Assembly: GCA_963680875.1 (NCBI GenBank)
Contig: OY804575.1
Coordinates: 27,921,494-27,985,493 of the forward strand
Source: Bathymodiolus brooksi
Lineage: Eukaryota > Mollusca > Bivalvia > Mytilida > Modiolidae
Length of the DNA stretch: 64,000 bases
Direction: 5' to 3'
The notes beneath the pieces are model-generated. The model did no database searches and was not told the DNA's origin. It saw nothing but the letters and a program-made list of their open reading frames with translations. The stretch's first letter is position 1, and the number at the start of each line of letters is the position of its first letter. Both the position numbers and the translations under genes were made by a program. Shown piece by piece: positions 11,162 to 22,075 of this stretch.

Positions 11162-12046
11162 TAATTATACGACCCGAAACGTTACCCGGAACTGCAGTTA
11201 AGTGAATTACCGGAATTCGAAACCTGTTTTCGAGTCAACGTCAATGTGTACCAACTACGTGAAGACGACACGGCCCTGTGCATTTACAAGTCTCTCTGTC
11301 GCTACCCAGAAACGATGTATTTAAACATGTTCGAAAACAATTTGTCCTACATCAAAAATTTTAAATGTTATGCCAAAGAATATCAATGCCAAACGTGTGA
11401 ACGACACTTTCACGGTAGTCTCCAGAAACACGAGAAAATCTGCACCAACAAGACAAAATACGTCTACCCGGGCGGTTTTTGCAAGGCACAGCAGACCATT
11501 TTCGAAAAATTAGAGGTGTGCGACATTCAAGTACCCCCCGAAGAGCAAATATTCCCCTGGTTCATCGCATACGATTTCGAGGCGATGTTACAGAAACTCG
11601 ACGCTCCAGGTGACGGTAGATTACAATATACCGCTAAGCACGTGCCCATTTCCGTCTCTCTGTGCAGTAACGTACCGGGTCATACCAAACCCGTCTGTAT
11701 CATCGACACGGAACTCGATAAACTATTGGAATCCATGTTCAATGAAATGGATGAGATACAAGATACCGTTAGTGATTTGTCCGAACACAAATGGGGATGG
11801 ATTAAAAAAGAACTTGGCAAAAAAATTGAACGCTGGACCCGAGAAGGGGAACAAGACGAACCGGTGGAAATCTACGACACAGAATCCATGGAAGACGACG
11901 ACGAGGAGATGAGTATCAAACTGAACAAAGTCTTAGTAATTCATGTAAAGTTTGTTAGTAAAAGGTCGAGTTTACTACTAAAACTGATACAACTAGTAGG
12001 CCAACTTAGAAATTTAATTAATGCATTTACATTCCATATTTTATAA
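11162..12046 (+). pseudogene. Polinton-type DNA polymerase B relic, exonuclease part
   Basis: Open frame from about 11162. It shows a zinc-ribbon-like block (CQTCERHFHGSLQKHEKIC, near 11385), KYVYPGGF, then FPWFIAYDFEAML (near 11560), matching the first 3'-5' exonuclease motif (D-x-E) of protein-primed family B polymerases. HVPISVSLCSNVPGHTKP follows. The homologous part ends near 11930 in an acidic stretch; the last about 40 codons look unrelated, and the polymerase palm and fingers are absent. No start codon belongs to this part: it continues the gene interrupted upstream. Dead remnant of a Polinton/Maverick or related virus-like element. Confidence 0.8.
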
Positions 12047-12660
12047 CTATTTAAGTTCAATAATTGATTCCAACAAATTGATGACTGATTTATTCAGGTC
12101 TTCCACGACGACCATTAACTACTTGAGATGTTGATGTTGGAACAATTTTCGTGATAGTGTTTGATCTTTTTAACAGGAAGCGAATCTGTGCAGGTTTTTC
12201 TCATTATTTGTTTAGATCTTATTGTCGTTGGAAACCCAATTATGAAGAAGAGGAGGGTTGGGATAGCATTACAAATACATGTAATAAATTAATTTAATTT
12301 ATTCAAATATGAACCCAAACATTTAAGAACATTTAATTGCTGTGATATCGTCCTACATAGGTACCATCAACATTTAATTGGTATTCGATATTCGAAAAGT
12401 TTAACAGTGGCTTCACATGTTAGATTAGCATTCTGAATTTGGACAGGGTTTTTTTTTTCATAAGTTTTCTTAACAACATCAACAACTTGGAATTTGTCAA
12501 GATTTACCTGTATCTTATTAATTCTACCCATTCGATCACGGGCATTGTTGACTATCCACGTGTGTTACTGCATGGATATTAATATACATGTACATGGATT
12601 ATCAACAATGCACTGTGCTGCAATGAGATGCTTTAAATCAGATCCTAATTTCTAAATCAA
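12047..12660. other. Stretch without a gene
   Basis: AT-rich, no supported coding or repeat feature seen. Confidence 0.5.
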
Positions 12661-13065
12661 TCAATTTAAATCAGAGCTATCATCTGCATAATTATACAGA
12701 ACATTCTTATTTACAAGTAAGAATATGTCGTTTATAAAGACCTTAAATAATAGGTGTTTCCCGAGATTCGTTAATATATTTAACTGCCTTGCATGGCTAA
12801 CGAGAACAGCGGACTGAGTTGAAACTCCTAATGCTGACAATTTGTCAGGCTGCATGTCATGGGATAGGGAATCAAATTCTTTAGAAAGACCCATTAGTGC
12901 TATGTATAGATGTTTGTCAAGGGCTGTCAGCAAGTCTTCTAGTACTCTGAGTAGTATTATTTGAGATCGATGTGCGCGTCTAAAAGCACAAAGAAACGGA
13001 CGGAAAATTTGATAAAAAAAAATGCAGGTGGCCCAACCGTATTTCATAAATCTTTCCATAGAATT
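12661..13065 (-). pseudogene. Non-LTR retrotransposon RT relic
   Basis: Minus-strand frame with the order of blocks expected of a non-LTR RT: FLCAFRRAHRSQIILLRVLE, then LMGLSKEFDSLSHDM (the DxxxAFD region, with Asp and Ala replaced), KVFINDIF and YNYADDSS at the C-terminal end (the YADD catalytic box). The whole is compressed to 132 codons, so internal deletions have occurred; both ends are missing. Inactive. Confidence 0.75.
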
Positions 13066-13728
13066 CAGGCTTTTTTTTGTGAATGGAAGTATCCTAGACC
13101 TTTATAAGCCTGTCTGGAAATACACCTGTTTCTCTAGATAAATTTATAAATGAAATTGATTGTGGAACTATCTTAGAATTATTTTACTTACAAGGGATAT
13201 TGCCCACTGTAATATGTACACAGAAAACAAACACGAAAAAAATAAAACATACGTTGATAGCTACTCTCAAAACTGTACTTTGTGCGTTTTAGATTTTCCA
13301 ATAATAAATTGATCATTAATTAAATCAAATGATGGTGGTTACTCTGTCATATAGTGAGATGACAGGTAATATGTTATTTATTATCAATATAATTTTTTTA
13401 ATTTTATAGAAGCAGACGACAAACAACAAACAGGAAGTTTTTAATCGAATGGAAAAAACGTAAAATGAACATAACGAACAAACAATAAAAAGACGTTGGT
13501 GTAAACAAATATAAGTCAAGAACAAAAGTCCTGTAAATATGAAAATAAAATATAACATTTGCTACTACTAAACATTTCGACAAGAATATCTTTTTTAACG
13601 ATGGGAAGATATTGTTCGGTACTAAATTTAGTAATGTCTGAATAATAAAGTTATTGTAGCTGCACTTTCTGAATTCTCTCAAGACAAATAAACAACGACG
13701 CCAGACGATTTACAACGTTGCTCTTAAT
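13066..13728. other. AT-rich stretch without a gene
   Basis: Includes a segment at about 13425-13500 similar to 4265-4360. No supported gene. Confidence 0.5.
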
Positions 13729-14848
13729 TAGTCCGAGATTCCTCTGCCGTCTAACGGCTTTTATGGATTTTCTGTAGCCGTTGGACGTCAGAGCGCTATA
13801 CATACGGAAAACAGCGGATTTGCTTCTCCAACTCTGGGTCAGCACATTTCCACGTTTCGTGACTATCGGATTTTATTTTCTATTAGAAACCCTTATATAA
13901 ATCGCTTCACCAATCATTTTTCTATTCATTCATAACCATCTTACCCTCAGAAAGTGGTGCTACACTCCATTACAGCACGATTTTGCCTTAGATCCTATGA
14001 TTCCGCCATTTGTCTTCCATTTTTCAAACATTTGTCACGTGACTACGAGAAAACCACGATTACCGCAATGTATCATGGGAGATGATTTGCATATAAACAA
14101 ACAAACAAATATTTGTATTGCCAATCATACACGCCTGTTAAGGCAGAGCAATTCACATAAAATTTAATACAGTTGATTATATTGATTGGTAATGATTTTA
14201 ACAGCAATAGTGAATTACAGATAACCATAAGAAAAAAAAATGATGTAGTACCTTGTCAAAAAAGGGGGGACGTAACACATGCTCTTTCCGAAGCCCGTTG
14301 GTAACACTCTGCCATTGAATCTTTTCTTTCCAACACATTCTGTATTATTTCCTTCTGCTCTGCTTTGATCAATAGATGGACTGTTTGTCCTGCAGAATAC
14401 GCTTAAATGTATCGTCTTCCATGTGATTTGAATGTTGTTTACGTATGCAAATAATGCTCTAATAATTTGGTGCGCTGAATTAAGTAGCTCCCATCATGCA
14501 ATGCGTTACTGTTATCATTCAGTTAGTATCGCGAGATCACGTTTGTAGATTCGAAAATGGAAGTCAAATGGTGGAATAATAGGATCTAAGGCAAAATCGT
14601 GCTGCAATGGAGTGTAACACCACTTTCTGAGGGTAAGATGGTTATGAATGAATAGAAAAATGATTGGTGAAGCGATTTATACAAGGGTTTCTGATAGAAA
14701 ATAAAATCCGATAGCCACGAAACGTGGAAATGTGCCGACCAAGAGCTGGAGAGGCAAATCAGCTGTTTTCCGTATATATGGCGCTCTGACGTCAAACGGC
14801 TACAGAAAATCCATAAAAGCCGTTAGACGGCAGAGGAATCTCGGACTA
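13729..14848. mobile_element. Long inverted-repeat (foldback-type) element
   Basis: Left arm 13729 to about 14110 and right arm about 14430-14848 are inverted copies (outer ends TAGTCCGAGATTCCTCTGCC and its reverse complement), about 90-95% alike in the outer 290 bp and less alike inward. The loop is about 320 bp. No transposase was seen. The outer part of its right arm also forms the left edge of composite copy 1 (4983-5027). Confidence 0.8.
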
Positions 14849-15332
14849 CTCTTAATAACAGTCATCATGTTAACCACTCACGGACGATGAATAACAGATT
14901 GTTTATGCCTTCTTAATCACTAACAAATTGTGCATAATTAATTCACCAAGGTCCATATTTTGAACTGACCAATTAGTGAGGAGCCTTCCAAGTCTCGGGA
15001 GTAATAAGATCAATCACGCTCTGTACTTTGTTTGATTGATAATTTTTATTTTATTTTTATATTGAACTGGCTTGCATACGATTTGATGGTCACAGATGTT
15101 ACATGACAGGATGTTAGTTAGATTAGTTTAGTTAGATTACACTCGCCAAACGTACAGAGAAACCCGAAGAGTCAATCAAGAATGGACAATCCAGAGAAAC
15201 TGACAACATTGAGCACACAACACACAGGACGAAGACAAACAAACAAAAACAAAAAACAAAGACACACAACACAGAAAACTAAAAAGATGAGTAACACGGA
15301 CCCCACAAAAACCGGGGTTAACTCAGGTGCTC

Positions 15333-16452
15333 TACTGGATTCCTAAATTACACAGGTGAAGTGTCCTTTCAAACACCGTTATATTGCTGGGTCTGCCATG
15401 ATCTCCACGAGACCTCTTTCCAAATTATTAACATGTATTCTATCGGCGGTTAAAACCGGGCTTCAGACTTACTGTGACACTAGCTACTCGGGGGATGGTG
15501 TGAATCGGATGTGGATTCTGAAGAACTCTAAAGATCTGTTAGAGTACATACAATCTAGGTTCATCTACTCCTGCAATAGCATTAAAACATTTGACTTCTC
15601 TACCCTCTACACAACTATTCCTCACTCTAAACTGAATGACAGATTAAGGGAGTTTGTCCAACTGTGTTTCATAAAAAAAAAGAATGGCCAACGTAGATAC
15701 AATTACCTTGTGCTAGGAAGAAGCAAATCTTATTTTGTAAATAAAAACCACTCTGATTCTACCAAAAAGTTCTCTGAAACTGATATCATCAACATGCTCG
15801 AGTGTTTTTTATTGACGACATATTTGTTATGTTTGGTGGACGGTTTTTTTTAAGCAGACAGTCGGCATACCTATGGGTACAAACTGTGCTCCTCCTCTCG
15901 CCGACTTGTTCCTTTATTCGTACAGGGGCTTCTCAAGAAAAACAAAAAGAAGCTAGCCGGATCATTTAATTTCACGTTCCGCTATATAGATATCCTTCCA
16001 CTAAATAATTCTAGGTTTAGTGATTTCGTTGATCGCATCAATCCCATTGAGCTTGAAATAAAGGATACCACAGATGCAGATAGGTCTGCTTCATACCTTG
16101 ACCTACACCTCGAAATTGACAGTGAGGAGCGGTTAAGAACGAAGCTTTACGACAAAAGAGATGATTTCAATTTTCCCATTGTGAACTTTCCATTTATATG
16201 TAACAACATTCCATCAGCACCTGCATATGGAGTATATATCTCATAGTTGATACGATATTCCAGAGCTTGTGATTCCTATCAGGATTTCCTTGATGGAGGG
16301 TTGGTGTTAACAAGGAAGCTGCTAAGCCAAGGGTTCCTCTTGGTTAAGTTGAAGTCATCACTTCGAAAGCTTAACAGTCGCCACCATGACTTGGTTGACC
16401 GTTATGGAATATCTGTGTCACAAATGACCACGGATATACTCCACTTGTCGTA
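15333..16452 (+). pseudogene. Penelope-like reverse transcriptase relic, copy 2
   Basis: Same gene remnant as 5518-6634. A longer frame is open here (about 15356-15853) because the A-tract near 15680 has one more base; it is then lost at the T-tract near 15845, which also has one more base than copy 1. It shares the deletion after LFLYSY, the missing catalytic Asp codon (Y-I-D-I at 15983-15994) and the stop after YGVYIS at about 16245. No GIY-YIG domain follows the RT. Confidence 0.85.
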
Positions 16453-16714
16453 ATCACTTCCTGATCCTTTCCTCATTCATGACTTGTCACCAGGTTTGTA
16501 ACTAGATTAACACGACGGGTGTCACTAGTGGAACAGAAACTGCTAACCCTTCCGGAGCACCTGATTTCACCCCCTGTTTTAGTGGGGTTCGTGTTACCCG
16601 ATCTTTCGTTTTGTGTGTATGTTTTGTAGATCGTTTGTTCTTTTGTACTTTTTCTTTTGACCATTGTGTTGTCTATTCTTCTTCGATATACAGATTCCGA
16701 TTACCCCATTAGTA

Positions 16715-16866
16715 TCTTGAAACTCTTCTTACAGTGTGCTCGCACTATAAAAATCCATTAACCGTGTTGTTCTAGTATAAAGTAGACATTATCACGTCGA
16801 AATGTAACTTGTTCTCGCCATCATATAACTGATATGTTGCTCACTTGGCGCTAAGCAACAATAATT
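16715..16866 (+). repeat. SINE 3' region, copy 2
   Basis: Counterpart of 6890-7048 with the same tail, interrupted at the same site by the TIR element. Confidence 0.7.
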
Positions 16867-16942
16867 ATGTCCCCCAAACGAAGTTTGGAAGACATATTGT
16901 GTTTGCTCCGTTTCTTATTATTCTTATTATTATTCTTCTTCT

Positions 16943-17022
<80 letters not shown>

Positions 17023-17898
17023 TCGTTCTTTCTTTCTTTCTTCCGTCAAAAGTTTGTCCGACACATTTCTCGGAGATGCCTGGATCAAACTTTATGAAAC
17101 TTTGTAGGAATATCATGTCATGTGAAGTTGTGCCTTTAAGGGTTGATTTTTCCAAAATGGCTGCCGTTGCCATGGAAACGGCCAAAATGCTAAAAAAAAA
17201 TGAAAAACACAAAAATGATCATAGCAGGTTACTCGCCAAACAGAAATTGATTAAACTTGATAGGAACAACATCCACATCTAGTGAAACGAGATAAGCCAA
17301 AAAAATCGGAATCGGTTGGACAAACTTTGTCGCAGTTGCCATGGAAACAAAAAAGGGAGGATTAAAAATAAATTGGATTCCTTTCATCAAACTTCATGAA
17401 ACTTTGTAGGAATATCCACCGTAGTGTGTGGCAGCTTTTGAGGGGTTGAACAAATTCAAAATGGCGGCCGTTGCCATGGTAACCAAGGTACAAAAACTGT
17501 TAAATTCACTCCAAACAGCGGATCCCTTTGAAACTTGACACAAAAATAGGTTGTGCTCTCTTTTTTTTAAATTTTCAAACTGGCCGCCATTTCAAAAAGG
17601 CCGCCAATATTAAAATTAAAAAAATCGTTAAAAATTCAAAGATGAAAAGATTTCAATGGAAATGGATATTTACAGTTAGTTAGACATGCTGCACCATATT
17701 GCGACCATTTCGGTTTGCTATGGCGGCCATTTTGCATCCAAAATGACCGCCAAAATACAAAAATCCTCCGATTTGGGCGAAATTTGGTACTATTATAGAC
17801 ATGATAGTCAAAAACTGGGCTCTAATTGTTTCTTGCTATGTTCTCACACTATTCTTTATTCATACCACTAGTACTTGTATTGTTCGTTTGGGGGACAT
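16867..17898. mobile_element. TIR element ATGTCCCCCAAA, copy 2
   Basis: Same element as 7049-8040; here the right end reads TTCGTTTGGGGGACAT, extending the terminal inverted repeat to about 16 bp. Longer because of the CTTT array. Confidence 0.75.
16943..17040. repeat. (CTTT)n microsatellite, copy 2
   Basis: About 24 units with one CGTT variant, versus about 15 in copy 1. Confidence 0.95.
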
Positions 17899-18149
17899 TT
17901 TTGCGTTACAGTAACCAATATTTCACTCACTCATTGGGAATACTAAAAGAATTATTGTTATTACATCGGCTGTTATAACAAACATCTGTTATGTACGTCG
18001 TTGTAATAATGATCGAGAGTGTTAATTTAATATCGTTTAACGGGTTGTTAGTAATTAAATTAATCACAACTCGATCTATAGTGGCAAGATATATTTAGAC
18101 ATTTTTGTCCTACATTCGAACAAGGTGAGGATTCAGACTGGGGCGCACC

Positions 18150-18824
18150 AAATCTAACTAATTCTCAGTTGCTTATAGGGAATTGCTCCCACTGGGCACT
18201 GCCATAAACACGATGGTGACCTTAAGACTCCTCATTACCAAAATGGGTACCACTCTAACATAAAATCCTGCATCCGCGCCTGCGAGCTTCCATCCGTTAT
18301 GTCTCTATCTAAATTCCACTTTTACATTTATAAACCTCATTTTCATATATTTGCTTATTTATACAGAAAAAAACATCACGTCAAATTAAATTCCTTGTAC
18401 GCACTTTTCAGTTGTCCATTCTAGATTTAAGCCTTTACTAGGGAGTGAGACAAATTAATAACTTGTCTAAAATTCAAAATGTAGACGACTGAACAAATCG
18501 GCCAATGTAAACAACACTCGGCTCAGTTTACTAACATATAACGACATCGTGCAGGATGTCTAGTATTCATATCTTGAACCGACAAATTACTGACGAACTT
18601 ACCAAATCTCGGAAGTATTAAAACCGATCACACCCTGTTGTCCGATTGGTCAAAATATTTATCTAATGATCGCATCATAAAAAGAGGAGTGAACTATATT
18701 ACGCGTGGTTGGGACTCAACCAATGAAAGATAATCATTGCATCGATACTGATCAAATGTAAGATAGAGCAATATACGATTGCAATTACACCAAGCTGCTT
18801 CTTAGAATAATCGCGTGATCGTCT
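18150..18824. other. Stretch without a gene
   Basis: The part at about 18550-18640 (TCTTGAACCGACAAATTACT, CCAAATCTCGGAAGTATTAA) is a diverged relative of 5130-5200 in the composite leader. Nothing else recognised. Confidence 0.5.
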
Positions 18825-19056
18825 TGGCCGCTGCTTTATAGAAGTTTGTGCTTATGTCTATCACCCTTAAACTCGCAAGTTCGATTCCTGTTCATGGCGA
18901 GGTGCACTCTATGAAACTTGATTGTGATAAAAATCTGTCAGTAACTCGCTGTGGTTTTCTCTGTGAACTCGGATTCCTCAAACAATAAGACTAACCGCCA
19001 CGATAACTGAAATATTGTTGAATGTGGCGTTAAATAATACTTTTGAATAATTTTAA
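18825..19056 (+). repeat. tRNA-derived SINE
   Basis: Head contains a pol III B-box-like AAGTTCGATTCC near 18878. The body (GTGGTTTTCTCTGTGAACTC) leads to the tail CCGCCACGATAACTGAAATA and GTGGCGTTAAATAA shared by mollusc SINEs. The A box is poorly preserved. The RUDI/V-SINE type is a plausible class but was not checked by alignment. Confidence 0.65.
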
Positions 19057-19198
19057 ATATTAAAACAATTTATATTTTTGGTATTTTAGATCACACATGT
19101 GACCTTAGCCGATATCGACTACCCTGTTTAGGCAACTTGGTTTAATTGTTCCCTAAATAAATCATTTTGGCTTTCCAATCTTTCGATTTTGAGATTAC

Positions 19199-19226
19199 CT
19201 GATGAAGGTTATTCCAGAAACGCGTC
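19199..19226 (+). other. Hammerhead-core-like motif
   Basis: CTGATGA, an 11-nt spacer with GG/CC, then GAAACGCGTC. These match the conserved boxes of a type I hammerhead ribozyme with a very short stem III, as known from Penelope-like elements. However stem II has only two clear pairs and I could not form stem I from the flanks, so activity is doubtful. Confidence 0.25.
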
Positions 19227-20598
19227 ATGCGCACCAAATTTAACATCTATGGGGTGTTTTTTTTTATTAACCTTTGACAATTATAATATAATCCTGGTCA
19301 TTCTCACCGAATCAATGGTACTTTATAGTAACAAGAAACTGCTAAATTGATAAAATACCCACAGTAGGTAGAAAATCAATGGCGTTAAAGACGAAAACAG
19401 TTAATTACAAACATTAGAAATCCCTTTGGTGAAAGATAGGCATGCAATCTTTACCATATAATGTAATTAAGATGTCTATCAATTATTGAAGTCTTTTACG
19501 ACATACCAGAATGAACAACTGTCATAGATACAAACACAACATGGATCATATCAGTCATGGGAACACTGGCATGACATCAGCTTTCTTAAATAATGTATGG
19601 GTCATCTATAAGATAATGTTAAGGTCAGTGCATATAGTTGGACGAATGCTTAATTGAAATATGGGCGGGGATAAATTTCATGAGCATCTTGTCACAACTT
19701 GGCAAATTCCGTCTCTTCGTGAATACAAGCAGAGATCACCTAATTAAGTTTGCTGATCGCAACAATTTCCCTGCTTCTTGGCATCAATAAAAACTCCCGC
19801 CTGGATAAATGATTGGTTGTTTGTAAACAAGTTCCATTCACCAATATCTTTTATCATTGCTAACTGTGTTACCCTCTTGAAATAAAGAAATTACATTATA
19901 CTTTACTTACTTACTAATGTTGCTGAAATACTGCTCTCGCTTAACGTTCCACAACAATTAACCAATCAATTTATAATGCTTTAGCATTGCAATAACAAAT
20001 TTTCTATCGCTTCCAATAAGTAAACCATACTTTATTTCATTTTTATAGTTTGTTAGTGTTTGTGATATATTGGGCATTATTGTGATTCGCTATGTCAAGC
20101 ACATGGCACCTCAGCACCGAAATAAACCATTGTGAAAAACTGTTTCATTTGAATCTGCATGATTGTCAAGAATAGTTCGCTCAAAGACACCCATAAAGAT
20201 GTTTCCATTGCTTTTCAATGGCACATTCTCTAAAAAAAATTTTTTATTTTTGCCTATTAAGTATTATCTCTCGATATACAAGTCTATTACGTTCGCTGTG
20301 ATTGAATATGTTGACATACATGTGTACATGTAATCTAGAGATTTGATACTTATAGATGACATATACTGATTGCCATAGATATAAAACAAAAACATGGAAG
20401 ATAGACTTGTGGTACTGAAAGGAATTATAATTACAATTATAAGTTTGATTAATATTTTGTTGGGTTACCTGTTAGCTGTGTTAGGTAATGCAATTAATGG
20501 TAATGGCTATTTATAGACACTTTCAACAATATTTCATTTATATCGATGCTGTCAGTTTTGTTGGCGTGGGGAACCGGAGTATCCGAAGAAAACTACTG
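19227..20598. other. Stretch without a gene
   Basis: AT-rich. An AAATAAAG...TTACTTACTTACT run at about 19880-19915 followed by GTTGCTGAAATACTGCT resembles 3' tails of retroelements in this window. No ORF supported. Confidence 0.5.
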
Positions 20599-21087
20599 AC
20601 CTGACACAAGTCACTGACAAACTCTACCACATTCAGTTGTATCGAGTACACCTCATCACAGACCTGACACAGGTCACTGACAAACTCTACCACATACAGT
20701 TGTATCGAGTACACCTTATCACAGACCTGACACAGGTCACTGACAAACTCTACCACATACAGTTGTATCGAGTACACCTTATCACAGACCTGACACAGGT
20801 CACTGACAAACTCTACCACATACAGTTGTATCGAGTACACCTTATCACAGACCTGACACAGGTCACTGACAAACTCTACCACATACAGTTGTATCGAGTA
20901 CACCTTATCACAGACCTGACACAGGTCACTGACAAACTCTACCACATACAGTTGTATCGAGTACACCTTATCACAGACCTGACACAGGTCACTGACAAAC
21001 TCTACCACATACAGTTGTATCGAGTACACCTTATCACAGACCTGACACAGGTCACTGACAAACTCTACCACATACAGTTGTATCGAG
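20599..21087. repeat. 63-bp minisatellite
   Basis: About 7.7 almost identical units of 63 bp (spacing of TTGTATCGAG: 20637, 20700, 20763 and so on to 21078). Because 63 is a multiple of three, both strands stay open (21-residue repeats such as [20 protein letters not shown] on plus). The frames lack any other sign of coding, so no gene is called. Confidence 0.95.
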
Positions 21088-21214
21088 AGAATTGGCATCG
21101 GATGTGTGAAATCTAGGTTTCGATAGACAGACCAGAGCCCCAAAATCTCCTAATATTCGAGGAATTAAAGCCTTTACTATTATTCTGATTTAAATATTTT
21201 AATAAGAAAAGTTG

Positions 21215-22075
21215 GATGATACTATAAAGGGGTAATCAAAAGCCGTATATCCAAGAAGTAGAGACAATACAATGTTAAAGAGGAAAGTGACTAAAAGAAA
21301 AACAATGAACGACAAAATTTAATCTACACACTGAAAACTAGACTGAGCAACATGAACACCACTAAAACCTGGGGATTAACTAAGGTGTTCTGTAGGGTTA
21401 AGCTGTTCCTGTTCCACTATAGGTGGCGCCAGTCGTGTTTCTGTTACACGACACAACATGAACACCACTAAAACCTGGGGATTAACTAAGGTGTTCTGTA
21501 GGGTTAAGCTGTTCCTGTTCCACTATAGGTGGCGCCAGTCGTGTTTCTGTTACACGACACAACATGAACACCACTAAAACCTGGGGATTAACTAAGGTGT
21601 TCTGTAGGGTTAAGCTGTTCCTGTTCCACTATAGGTGGCGCCAGTCGTGTTTCTGTTACACGACACAACATGAACACCACTAAAACCTGGGGATTAACTA
21701 AGGTGTTCTGTAGGGTTAAGCTGTTCCTGTTCCACTATAGGTGGCGCCAGTCGTGTTTCTGTTACACGACACAACATGAACACCACTAAAACCTGGGGAT
21801 TAACTAAGGTGTTCTGTAGGGTTAAGCTGTTCCTGTTCCACTATAGGTGGCGCCAGTCGTGTTTCTGTTACACGACACAACATGAACACCACTAAAACCT
21901 GGGGATTAACTAAGGTGTTCTGTAGGGTTAAGCTGTTCCTGTTCCACTATAGGTGGCGCCAGTCGTGTTTCTGTTACACGACACAACATGAACACCACTA
22001 AAACCTGGGGATTAACTAAGGTGCTCTGTAGGGCTGTTCCTGTTCCAGTATAGGTGGCGCCAGTCGTTTACACGA
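21215..22075. repeat. RT-flanking module with 106-bp tandem array
   Basis: 21215-21350 resembles the leader of the module at 60964 (GGGTAATCA-AAGCCG, then AATGAACGACAAAA). From 21351 a 106-bp unit (CATGAACACCACTAAAACCT ... TTCTGTTACACGACACAA) is repeated six times exactly or nearly so, plus a seventh unit with two short deletions. The unit contains the AACACC-ACTAAAACC-GGGGATTAACT-AGGTG-TCT core of the module that flanks the dead RTs. Confidence 0.9.

Larger units (their letters stand above)
14807..18149 (+). repeat. Composite nested segment, copy 2
   Basis: Second copy of the segment at 4983-8288, in the same orientation, 9.8 kb downstream. Here the left edge is continuous with the complete inverted-repeat element, so this copy, or one like it, looks like the parental arrangement. 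Shared nested insertions and shared RT damage indicate segmental duplication. Right-hand similarity ends near GATTCAGACTGGGG. Confidence 0.9.

Noticed and set aside
20538..21143. 201-codon minus-strand and 159-codon plus-strand frames
   Set aside because: Both are translations of the 63-bp minisatellite; no unique coding sequence, start context or homology.
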